64,000 nucleotides of DNA from Thermomicrobiales bacterium (lineage in GTDB: Bacteria > Chloroflexota > Chloroflexia > Thermomicrobiales > CFX8): NCBI GenBank assembly GCA_037045155.1, contig JBAOIG010000003.1, positions 496,001 through 560,000 on the forward strand, written 5' to 3'. Positions 50,123 to 57,915 of this stretch are shown piece by piece. Under the pieces are notes generated by a model. It saw only the letters and a list, made by a program, of their open reading frames with translations, made no database searches and was not told the origin of the DNA. A program made the translations under genes and the position numbers. How positions within the stretch are numbered: position 1 is the first letter of the stretch; every line of letters starts with the position of its first letter.

Positions 50123-52457
50123 AGCGCAGCACCTGGATCGGACGAATGCGCGACGCGATGATGCCTGGCGCCGTCGAGATTGCGGCGACGGCCAGCAGCG
50201 CCACCACGAACGTCAGCCCGATCGTCTGGAATGACAAGTGAAAGGAGAGAGCGAAGAGCTCGCGGCTTGTGAGCGCGACAAGGACCAGCGCAAGCGGATA
50301 CCCCGCCAGAATGCCGAGCACCAGGCCGAACGTGGCAAGCATGATTCCTTCGCTGACCAGCACTGTCACCACCTGGCGAGTCCCGGCGCCAACGGCGCGG
50401 AGGATCCCGAACTCTCGCCGCCGCTCGGCGATGCTGATCAACAATGCGTTAGCAATGCCTGCCATACCAACGATGGCGACGACGATGACCATCGCATTCA
50501 GCATCAGTGTCAGGATGCCGATCGCCTGACTTGAGCTGCGCTGGTCGGAATAGGCGGCATAGGTTACCGGGCCGTACTCCCTGGCGCGCTCTTCGATCGC
50601 GGACAATGCCTGGTCGATCTCGGCTGGCTCCTTCGTGGTTAGCGTGAACGCGAACATGTCGGCTCGGTTGCCCAGCCCGATTAGACGGTTCAGATCGGCA
50701 GTCTGCATGAAGACCTTTCCGGTCGTAGTGCTTCCAAGATATGTGCTGGCGTCGTCGACGATCCCGACGATCTGAACGGTCTCTCGGCGCTTTCCAATGT
50801 CGAGCTCTCGCACATCGCCGACACGAGCATCGATTTCGTTCGCCAGATTACTCGACACGACGACTGCCGTCGGGTTGGCCGGGCGGATCCATGCGCCCGA
50901 AACCAGCCGGTACGCATACAGAGGATGCCCGGCCGGCATCCCCCAGATATCCGTCCGGACAGCGCCGAACGCGCCTGTTGCACTCGTCCATGCCTCGGCA
51001 TGAAGAATCCACGGATCCTGCTCCAGGTCGCGAGCGTAACTCAGATTGACAGGATGCTGGAAGCTGATCCATCCGTCGGCGCCATACAGCGAATACAGAT
51101 CGTCTACCGTCGCCGAGACCGAGCGACTCAGCGCCTGAGTGCCGATGAACGCGGCGACCGCGACGGCGACGACACCAATCGTCGCGCCAGCGCGACCCGG
51201 CCGCCGAAGCGCGTTTCTCACGCCGATCGCGACGCTCGTGCTGGCGCGCGCGACCGGCGCGGTGAGGCGGACAACGAGCGGATGGCCGGCCTCACTTCGG
51301 ACGCCGACGCTACGAAGCAGTGACGCTGGGCGAGTCCTGCTGTATAGCAACGCGGGAACAAGCGTCGCGCTAACCGTCACCAGTGTCCCGACCAGTAACG
51401 CAAGCATGATCTCCCGACCGGAGACACGAAACGGCGGCTGCTGGAGGCCGGTCAAATTGGTCAGGTAGGTGGTAATCCACCGGCCAATGATCGATCCAGC
51501 TACCCAGCCAACGAGAGTGCCTGCGAAACCGATGCCAGTTGCGTACGCGAGATAGGTGATGATGATCTGGTTGCGTCGCGCTCCGAGGCTCTTGAGGATA
51601 CCGATCTGATTTCGTTCTTCGCCCATGACCGCTGCGATCGTGTTCGCGACGAGCACGGCAGATAGAGCCGCGCCGAGCCACGAGAAGACACGGAGCAGCA
51701 GCAGCAGTGTCCCGAGCTCACGCGAGCCGACAAAATCGTTCGGGTCGCGGACGTTGAATCCGAATGCCTGCGCTCCGCGTTTGGACAGCAGCCGCGACAG
51801 ATCTTCCGCTGTTTGTGACGCCCGCTGTTGGTCGACGACGCGGACGAGCAGGAAGTTGTCGCCCGTCCGGCCGGTCATCTCGCGGACTGTCGTTGCCTGG
51901 GTGTACGCTGTCGCACGATTCAGCAGCCCCGCTCCAAGTTGCGCCGGGGAGCGAGTGAAGCCAACAACAGTCAGATAGATGATCGGCTCGTTCGGGGCGT
52001 CGCGGATGGCGACGACATCGCCGATGGCGAGCGCCGAAAGATCGCGGGCACTCTCGTCAAATGCGATCTCGCCTCTCTCAGGCCATCTCCCGCGGACGAG
52101 CGTCACGACGTTTAGCTGCATTGCCTCGAATGAGTCGATGCCAACCAATCGGACGTTGACCCAACCCGATCCGGCGTCGAAACGTGTGAACGTCACGGCC
52201 CTGGTGTCGGCGGCCGCGACATTCGGCTGACGCTCGATCAAGTGTCGAGTCGTCGGGCTGATGTCGGAGGTAAACGTGGCCAGATCGGCCTGCTGGCTGC
52301 CCGCGTAGGTCAGCCGCTGCGCGTCGACCATTGCGTGAGTTGCGACCGAGATCGCGACGACTCCTGCGACGCCAAACACGACACCCAGTACAGTCAGCGA
52401 GTTTCGTAATGGGCGACGGCGCAGGTCGCGCCGGATCTTGACCAGTAGCGACCGCAC
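50115..52457 (-). CDS. ABC transporter permease with two FtsX-type domains
   Basis: 780 residues from GTG 52457; a longer frame reaches 52526 inside the ATPase gene. Membrane helix near the start (NSLTVLGVVFGVAGVVAISV), a large extracellular domain, then three helices (LGTLLLLLRVFSWLGAALSA, LAYATGIGFAGTLVGWVAGS, IMLALLVGTLVTVSATLVPA) and a second copy ending in LISIAERRREFGILRAVGAG. This is a LolC/MacB-like exporter or lipoprotein-type permease. Start placed 1 base after the ATPase stop; no strong ribosome site. Confidence 0.85.
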   Translation of the reverse strand: MRSLLVKIRRDLRRRPLRNSLTVLGVVFGVAGVVAISVATHAMVDAQRLTYAGSQQADLATFTSDISPTTRHLIERQPNVAAADTRAVTFTRFDAGSGWVNVRLVGIDSFEAMQLNVVTLVRGRWPERGEIAFDESARDLSALAIGDVVAIRDAPNEPIIYLTVVGFTRSPAQLGAGLLNRATAYTQATTVREMTGRTGDNFLLVRVVDQQRASQTAEDLSRLLSKRGAQAFGFNVRDPNDFVGSRELGTLLLLLRVFSWLGAALSAVLVANTIAAVMGEERNQIGILKSLGARRNQIIITYLAYATGIGFAGTLVGWVAGSIIGRWITTYLTNLTGLQQPPFRVSGREIMLALLVGTLVTVSATLVPALLYSRTRPASLLRSVGVRSEAGHPLVVRLTAPVARASTSVAIGVRNALRRPGRAGATIGVVAVAVAAFIGTQALSRSVSATVDDLYSLYGADGWISFQHPVNLSYARDLEQDPWILHAEAWTSATGAFGAVRTDIWGMPAGHPLYAYRLVSGAWIRPANPTAVVVSSNLANEIDARVGDVRELDIGKRRETVQIVGIVDDASTYLGSTTTGKVFMQTADLNRLIGLGNRADMFAFTLTTKEPAEIDQALSAIEERAREYGPVTYAAYSDQRSSSQAIGILTLMLNAMVIVVAIVGMAGIANALLISIAERRREFGILRAVGAGTRQVVTVLVSEGIMLATFGLVLGILAGYPLALVLVALTSRELFALSFHLSFQTIGLTFVVALLAVAAISTAPGIIASRIRPIQVLRYE

Positions 52458-52458
52458 G

Positions 52459-53205
52459 CTAGCCAGCCTGTCCGGCGGGCGACGAGGCCATGCGCGGCGT
52501 GCCGAATTGCGTAGCCCGCCCGTCACGCATGGTGATCGTTCGAGTAGCGCGATCGGCGACGGCTGAGTCGTGCGTGACCATCACAATTGTCGTTCCGGAT
52601 TGCCAGACATCCTCCAGCAGATCGACAATTCGCGCTCCGGTCGTTGAATCGAGGTTGCCGGTCGGCTCATCGGCGAGGAGCAGGCTCGGTTCGTTCGCGA
52701 GCGCCCTCGCAATAGCTGCGCGTTGCTGTTCGCCTCCGGATAGTTCGGAGGGTAGATTCAGCGCCAGTTGTGAGATACCCACTTGCTCGAGCAGAGCCAT
52801 CGCGCGATCGCGACGCCCTCGCCCCAATCCAGCGAGATCCATTGGCAACATGACGTTTTCGACGACATTGAGTGTTGGCATGAGCTGAAAGAACTGAAAA
52901 ACGATGCCGACCTCTCGGCCCCGCCAGGATGCGAGCTGATTTTCACTTAACCCGTTTAGCAACCGCCCTGCCACCCAGACGTCACCAGCGTCGGCACTGT
53001 CAATTCCCGCGATGATATTGAGCAGCGTCGACTTTCCGGAGCCAGACGGACCGACGATGGCGACCCAGTCGCCGGAGGCGATCTCGATAGAGACGTTGTC
53101 CAGCGCGAGGAACTCGCGTCGACCGGAGAAGTATCGTTTGGTGACCCCGTCCAGCCGTGCGACTGGCGCGTCAATTTGGAGGTTGTGCGCTGTCGCGTGA
53201 TGCAT
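52459..53205 (-). CDS. ABC transporter ATPase (MacB/LolD subfamily)
   Basis: 248 residues. Walker A GPSGSGKST at 52-60, Q-loop IVFQFFQLMPTLNVVENVML, signature LSGGEQQRAAIARAL at 155-169, Walker B LLLADEPTGNLD at 175-186, H-loop VMVTHD. Powers the two-domain permease just downstream. A 13-bp hairpin precedes the gene. Confidence 0.93.
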   Translation of the reverse strand: MHHATAHNLQIDAPVARLDGVTKRYFSGRREFLALDNVSIEIASGDWVAIVGPSGSGKSTLLNIIAGIDSADAGDVWVAGRLLNGLSENQLASWRGREVGIVFQFFQLMPTLNVVENVMLPMDLAGLGRGRRDRAMALLEQVGISQLALNLPSELSGGEQQRAAIARALANEPSLLLADEPTGNLDSTTGARIVDLLEDVWQSGTTIVMVTHDSAVADRATRTITMRDGRATQFGTPRMASSPAGQAG

Positions 53206-53235
53206 GACCGCCTGTACTTTCGGCTCGGTTCACGA

Positions 53236-53268
53236 CTGAGGCCGGCGTCGGTAGAACGCCGGCCTCAG
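53236..53268 (-). terminator. Strong hairpin between the DapA-like gene and the ABC operon
   Basis: A perfect 13-bp inverted repeat: ctgaggccggcgt (53236-53248) and acgccggcctcag (53256-53268), loop cggtaga. There is no T-run on either side, so it would be a non-canonical terminator or an mRNA-stability element. Its place, after one gene and before the next, suggests it separates the two transcripts. Confidence 0.5.
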
Positions 53269-53309
53269 TATAGGCACGACACAGTCAGAGAGGAGAATCG
53301 TACTCTCGG

Positions 53310-54224
53310 TCAGCGCTGTGTTGGCGTCGGCAGGAGGTTCAGCGTCGCGAGGATCTCCCGAAGTCGGGCTCGACTCTCTGCCGTCAATGGCAGGGCTGGC
53401 TGACGGGCGCTCGAGATTGGGGCTACGCCGGCCATTGCCATTGCATCCTTGATGACGGTGTGAAACGAGCCGTTGACTTGATAGACGTCGAGAAGGCCGA
53501 GTAGCGCCGGGAGTTGATCCAACGCGGCCTTGTAGTCGCCGGCCTTAAACGCCTCGAAGACGCGGACGTGCCGATCGGGACTGAAATTCGCGGTTGCCGG
53601 AACCGAGCCATCCCCGCCCATCTCCAGGAGCGCGAGCAGGTATCCGTCGCTGCCGGTCAGGACAGAGAACTCAGGATTGATCGCCTTGACGACGTCGATT
53701 CGTCGACGAAGGTGTTCCAGGCTATCGAGCGAATCCTTGACCCCAGCGATGTTGCCGTGTTCTTTCACCAACTCGGCGAGCGTCTCACTGGCGATGTTGT
53801 AGTTGCTGTAGGCGGGGAAGTTGTAGACGATGACCGGAATATCCACTGCGTTGGCTACCGACGACAGGTGGGCAATGACCTCACGTTCCGAGAGCGTCCA
53901 GAAATAGGGCGTGATGATCGCGATTGCATCCGCGCCAATTCCCTGTGCGTGGCGGCTGAGCCGGACAGTCTCGCGCGTGGAGGGTGTGCCAGTTCCGAGG
54001 ATGACCGGCACGCGACCGCGAACGTGTTGCACGACCTCGACGGCATGCTGCTCGCGCTCCTTGAGGGTCATGTGCATGAACTCGCCGGTGGTCCCGAGCA
54101 CATACAGGCCATGGACGCCAGAATCGATAAGAAAGTCGATGTGCGTTCGGTTCGTCCCGGAATCGAGAGACCCGTCGTCCTTGAAAAAAGTGACCGTCGG
54201 CGGATAGATGCCTCGAAACATCAC
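53310..54224 (-). CDS. DapA/NAL-family aldolase, substrate unknown
   Basis: 304-residue class-I aldolase barrel. YVLGTTGEFMHMTLKERE (with GTTGE), Tyr134 in VIVYNFPAYS, and Schiff-base Lys163 in IAGVKDSLDS. These are shared by dihydrodipicolinate synthase, N-acetylneuraminate lyase and keto-deoxy-sugar aldolases, so the substrate is open; no lysine biosynthesis genes are beside it. GTG 54224 and ATG 54221 are adjacent starts. A minus-strand TACACT box at 54279-54274 may be its -10. Confidence 0.85.
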   Translation of the reverse strand: MMFRGIYPPTVTFFKDDGSLDSGTNRTHIDFLIDSGVHGLYVLGTTGEFMHMTLKEREQHAVEVVQHVRGRVPVILGTGTPSTRETVRLSRHAQGIGADAIAIITPYFWTLSEREVIAHLSSVANAVDIPVIVYNFPAYSNYNIASETLAELVKEHGNIAGVKDSLDSLEHLRRRIDVVKAINPEFSVLTGSDGYLLALLEMGGDGSVPATANFSPDRHVRVFEAFKAGDYKAALDQLPALLGLLDVYQVNGSFHTVIKDAMAMAGVAPISSARQPALPLTAESRARLREILATLNLLPTPTQR

Positions 54225-54291
54225 GGCTCCCCAACTCGATGCTCGAATTGTCTACACCTGGTGAAGTGGGAAGAGTGTAGCATGATGTCTC

Positions 54292-54999
54292 TCAGGATCG
54301 TATCGGCGGCTCACCATCACCATAGTGGGTAAGCAGGTCGGGCCGGCGTTTCCGGGTGATCTCGACCGACTGCCGGTGGCGCCAGGCTGCGATCTCGGCA
54401 TGATGCCCGCTCAGTAGCACGTCTGGCACTTCCCAGCCACGGAATGTGGCGGGGCGAGTGTACTGCGGGTATTCCAGGAGGCCGGCCGAGAATGATTCCT
54501 CTTCGAGAGACGCCGCGTCGATGACGCCGGGGATCAGTCGGGCGACGACATCGATGATGACCGCCGCTGCCAGTTCGCCACCAGTAAGAACGTAGTCTCC
54601 GATTGATAGTTCGCGGGTGACAAGATGATCCCGGACTCGCTGGTCGACCCCCTCGTATCGGCCACAGATGAGCGCGACCCGGGGCAATTGCGCCAGTTCG
54701 CGAGCAATCGACTGGCTGAACTGTTCTCCGGACGGGGACATCAGGATGATCGGCGTTGTCGACAGCGCCGGCCCGAGCGCGGTCTCGATCGCGTCGAACA
54801 GCGGGGGCGCGGCCATGACCATCCCTGCGCCGCCGCCGTACGGCGTGTCGTCAACGGAGCGGTGCCGGCCGACACCATGCTCGCGAATGTCGTGCAGGGC
54901 GATATCGAGCAGCCCACGATCGATCGCTCGATGAACGATCGACTCATCCAACGGCCCACGAAACATCCCGGTGAAGATGGTGAAAACGTCGAATCTCAT
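54292..54999 (-). CDS. trmD: tRNA (guanine37-N1)-methyltransferase
   Basis: 235-residue SPOUT-knot enzyme preventing +1 slippage. MRFDVFTIFTGMFRGPLDES, GGGAGMVM, ALICGRYEGVDQRVRDH, and the knot YVLTGGELAAAVIIDVVARL are typical. In many bacteria it follows rpsP-rimM and precedes rplS; here it follows a HAD gene instead, overlapping by 4 bases (ATGA). Confidence 0.95.
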   Translation of the reverse strand: MRFDVFTIFTGMFRGPLDESIVHRAIDRGLLDIALHDIREHGVGRHRSVDDTPYGGGAGMVMAAPPLFDAIETALGPALSTTPIILMSPSGEQFSQSIARELAQLPRVALICGRYEGVDQRVRDHLVTRELSIGDYVLTGGELAAAVIIDVVARLIPGVIDAASLEEESFSAGLLEYPQYTRPATFRGWEVPDVLLSGHHAEIAAWRHRQSVEITRKRRPDLLTHYGDGEPPIRS

Positions 55000-55766
55000 C
55001 GATCGCCGCTGTCAAATCGTTCGAGGAGCACGGGAGCGAGGCCCTCGATCGTTGTGACGCAGAGGTCCGCTTCGTCGCCGCGACCCTCGTGGTGACCAGT
55101 GTCAAACCAGACGGTGTGCATTCCTGCGGCCCGGGCCCCGAGGACGTCGAAGCGGTATGAGTCGCCGACGTGGACGCTTCGGTCTGGCTTGCTGCCGAGC
55201 TGCGCGAGCGTGTAGTAGTAGAGTTCCGGGCGTGTCTTGTAGTATCCGGCGCTGGCCGAGGTGACAATGACCTGGAATGCGTCTGCCAGCCCGAACTTCT
55301 CCAACGACCAGACCAGGAACGGATGATAGACCGCGCTGGAAATGACCCCGAGCCGCAGCCCCTGGTCCGCCAACCGATGAACGGTCTCGATCGCGCCAGT
55401 GACTGGCTCAGATGTGACCAGTGCGCTGCGCATCACCTCCGCAATGCCACGCTCAACCGTTGGTCGGTCGATACTGATCTCAAGCTCTTGAAGCACCTGC
55501 ATCGCGCAGGTGACGGCATCCTGTTCGTTACCATGGTGAATAATCTCAAGTCGAAGGGCGCGATAACGTTCGATCGCTTTCGCTTCGATTGTGGGATCGT
55601 CGATGTTGCCATGCCAGCGCAGGAGCGCCGGCACGAGACGGCGGATCTCAAGCTGAAACCAGTCGTCGCACCAGGCGAGGGTGTTGTGAAAATCGAATGT
55701 TACGGTATCGATCGTCAATGGACTGCCGACCTCCTCTGCACGGGTCGCCGGTCTTCGCACGATCAT
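54996..55766 (-). CDS. HAD-like hydrolase with His in place of the second Asp
   Basis: 256 residues. Motif I reads TFDFHNTLAW: nucleophile Asp25 is present but the usual general-acid Asp two residues on is His27. Motif II Ser is in GVISSAVYH, the Lys in YYKTRPELYYY, and motif IV is HVGDSYRFDVLGARAAGM. Hence it is a HAD protein with altered acid/base chemistry, perhaps a phosphatase with a different optimum or a non-phosphatase. Start ATG 55766 is likely; the frame reaches 55796. Overlaps trmD by 4 bases. Confidence 0.75.
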   Translation of the reverse strand: MIVRRPATRAEEVGSPLTIDTVTFDFHNTLAWCDDWFQLEIRRLVPALLRWHGNIDDPTIEAKAIERYRALRLEIIHHGNEQDAVTCAMQVLQELEISIDRPTVERGIAEVMRSALVTSEPVTGAIETVHRLADQGLRLGVISSAVYHPFLVWSLEKFGLADAFQVIVTSASAGYYKTRPELYYYTLAQLGSKPDRSVHVGDSYRFDVLGARAAGMHTVWFDTGHHEGRGDEADLCVTTIEGLAPVLLERFDSGDR

Positions 55767-55804
55767 CGTACCGGATCGGCGCGGGGGAAGGGTCACAAGG
55801 GCGA

Positions 55805-56830
55805 ATGAATCACGGGACTGTTCGGAGTGTCGTTGTTACCGGCGGCGCGGGCTTCATTGGGAGCACATTCGCGCGGCTATTGCTCACCCTTGGTTATGAG
55901 CGAGTGCGCGTCTTCGACAAGCTCACCTATGCCGGGAACCTGGCCAATGTCGCTGACCTCGTCAGCGCGCCGGGATTCTCGTTCGTCGAAGGGGACATCT
56001 GCAACCCCGAAGACGTCGATAAAGCCATAGCGGGCTTCGAGGCCATCGTCAATTTCGCGGCAGAGACACACGTCGATCGATCACTCCTCGATCCCGGTGG
56101 GTTCATCCGGACGGACGTGCACGGAGTCTGGGTCCTGCTGGAGGGAGTCCGCCGGCATGGGCTGACGCGCATGGTTCACGTGAGCACAGACGAGGTCTAC
56201 GGTGTGAGGGACAGTGGATCGTTCTGCGAAGACGACCCACTCAACCCGCGCAACCCATACTCCGCGAGCAAAGCTGGCGGCGAGATGATGGTGAAGGCAT
56301 ACGCTGCCACCTACGGTGTCCCGGCTGTCATTTCGCGAGGCTCCAACACGTATGGCCCGTATCAGTATCCCGAGAAGTTCATCTCACTGGCGACGACAAA
56401 TGTCTTGCTTGGCGAGCCGATCCCCGTCTATGGCGATGGCCGGCAGGTGCGCGACTGGATCCATGCCCAGGATCACGCAGCCGGGATCGAGGTACTGCTT
56501 CGCCACGGCCAACCGGGCGAGGCATACAATCTGGGCGGAGGCAACGAGCGCGAGAATATACGGATCGCGGAGATCATCCTCGATGAGCTCGATGCCCCGA
56601 GCGAGCTGCTCCACTTCGTCACCGACCGGCAGGGCCACGATCGGCGATATTCGCTGGACTCCTCGAAGGCCCGTTCGCTCGGATGGCAACCGGAGGTCGA
56701 CTTCGAATCCGGATTGCGGGAGACAATTCGCTGGTACCGTGACAACCGGGCGTGGTGGGAGCAGCTTCGCTCGGATGAGTTCGACGAGTACTATCAGGCA
56801 AATTACGCTGCGCGACAGAGGCTGGGGTAG
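55805..56830 (+). CDS. rfbB: dTDP-glucose 4,6-dehydratase-like NAD-dependent epimerase/dehydratase
   Basis: 341-residue extended SDR. NAD-binding TGGAGFIGS (12-20), FAAETHVDRS, STDEVYG (127-133), catalytic YSASK (152-156), and GSNTYGPYQYPEKFI. The pattern is that of RmlB, which makes dTDP-4-keto-6-deoxyglucose for rhamnose. An RmlC-like cupin is 7 kb away (62867), but rmlA and rmlD are not in the window. ATG at 55805; upstream codons belong to the antisense HAD gene. Confidence 0.9.
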   Translation: MNHGTVRSVVVTGGAGFIGSTFARLLLTLGYERVRVFDKLTYAGNLANVADLVSAPGFSFVEGDICNPEDVDKAIAGFEAIVNFAAETHVDRSLLDPGGFIRTDVHGVWVLLEGVRRHGLTRMVHVSTDEVYGVRDSGSFCEDDPLNPRNPYSASKAGGEMMVKAYAATYGVPAVISRGSNTYGPYQYPEKFISLATTNVLLGEPIPVYGDGRQVRDWIHAQDHAAGIEVLLRHGQPGEAYNLGGGNERENIRIAEIILDELDAPSELLHFVTDRQGHDRRYSLDSSKARSLGWQPEVDFESGLRETIRWYRDNRAWWEQLRSDEFDEYYQANYAARQRLG

Positions 56831-56833
56831 AGC

Positions 56834-57532
56834 GTGCTCACTGTCGATGTCGGTATTGCAAAGACGCACAAGTACGCCTCGCGTGATAGCGGGGATACGG
56901 TGGAGACGGTCGAGCGGCCCACTGGGGGTCTGTCGGTCGTCATCGCCGACGGTCAGGGTTCCGGGTTCGCCGCGAAGACGCTGAGCATGATGGTGTCGAG
57001 CAAAGCCGTCGCGTTGCTGAAGGACGGCATCCGAGATGGCGCCGTCGCGCGGGGAGTACATGATTCCTTGCTCGCCTATCGGCACGGAAAGGTGTCGGCG
57101 ACACTCGACCTCCTGTCGGTGGATCTGGCGTCACGGACTGTGTTGCTGACGCGCAACAGTCACGTGCCGTACATCGTCGTTGATAGCGACGGGGCAGTTC
57201 TTCGGCAGAGTGAGACGACTCCGATTGGCGTCTATCGCCACACCCGGCCGACCGTCCATCAGCATCCGATTAGCGCGGGGCTTTACGTGGTCGTGTTCAC
57301 CGATGGTGTTTCCAATGCTGGCCGGCGAGCTGGTTGCCCGTTGGAGCCGCTCGAGGCGCTAACCATGGGCGGATCGGCAAGCGACATCGCCGAGGGTTTG
57401 CTGGCGGCCGCGATCGACGCAGATCAGGGCCGGCCCGGCGATGACATGGCCGTCGTTGCGCTCGCCATCAACGCTGCCGAAGATGTCCAGCCGATTCGGA
57501 CGATGCGTGTCACCTGGCCGATTCCGGAGTGA
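56834..57532 (+). CDS. SpoIIE/RsbX-like PP2C serine phosphatase
   Basis: 232 residues, soluble. Metal Asp39 in VVIADGQGSG, Asp157 in VVFTDGVS, and Asp203/204 in GDDMAVVAL are the PP2C pattern; SpoIIE-type stage is indicated by KTLSMMVSSKAVALL and LDLLSVDLASRTVLLTRN. Lacks N-terminal sensor or membrane part, so it resembles RsbX/RsbU catalytic modules. No anti-sigma kinase or STAS gene is next to it, so the target is open. GTG start 3 bases after rfbB, hence the same transcript. Confidence 0.8.
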   Translation: MLTVDVGIAKTHKYASRDSGDTVETVERPTGGLSVVIADGQGSGFAAKTLSMMVSSKAVALLKDGIRDGAVARGVHDSLLAYRHGKVSATLDLLSVDLASRTVLLTRNSHVPYIVVDSDGAVLRQSETTPIGVYRHTRPTVHQHPISAGLYVVVFTDGVSNAGRRAGCPLEPLEALTMGGSASDIAEGLLAAAIDADQGRPGDDMAVVALAINAAEDVQPIRTMRVTWPIPE

Positions 57533-57536
57533 CGAG

Positions 57537-57881
57537 ATGAATACGCAGCGGATAGCAGTCGTCGGGCATTGCGCATCGGGCAAGAGCACTCTCGCCAGCG
57601 GCCTTCGCGGCCGGGGATTTGACGCATGGGCTGTCGCACAGGAGCACTCTGCGATCGCCAATCTGTGGCGCCACCAGTCCCCCGACACACTGATCTATCT
57701 CGATGTCAGCCTGGAATCGATCCGGGAACGTCGCGATGATCCAAACTGGCCCGGATGGCTCTACGACCTTCAGTCCGGGCGGCTCGCCAGCGCCCGCGAG
57801 CATGCCAACCTCATCGTTCCGACGGATTCTCTGTCTGCGGGTGGCGTGCTCTCACGCGTTCTGGCGAAATTCGCTGTCTGA
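57537..57881 (+). CDS. Short P-loop nucleotide-binding protein (kinase-like)
   Basis: 114 residues. IAVVGHCASGKSTLA is a Walker A (10-18). A second strand DTLIYLDVSLESIRERRD resembles the Walker B / LID of small P-loop kinases, and the C-terminal ANLIVPTDSLSAGGVLSRVL is a terminal strand-helix. It is much shorter than shikimate or adenylate kinases (170 or more residues), and no substrate-binding lid can be seen. Starts at ATG 57537, 4 bases after the phosphatase gene, so the pair is probably translated together. Unknown role. Confidence 0.65.
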   Translation: MNTQRIAVVGHCASGKSTLASGLRGRGFDAWAVAQEHSAIANLWRHQSPDTLIYLDVSLESIRERRDDPNWPGWLYDLQSGRLASAREHANLIVPTDSLSAGGVLSRVLAKFAV

Positions 57882-57915
57882 CCGAGCGCAGACATCGTGG
57901 TTGTTACACTGTACC

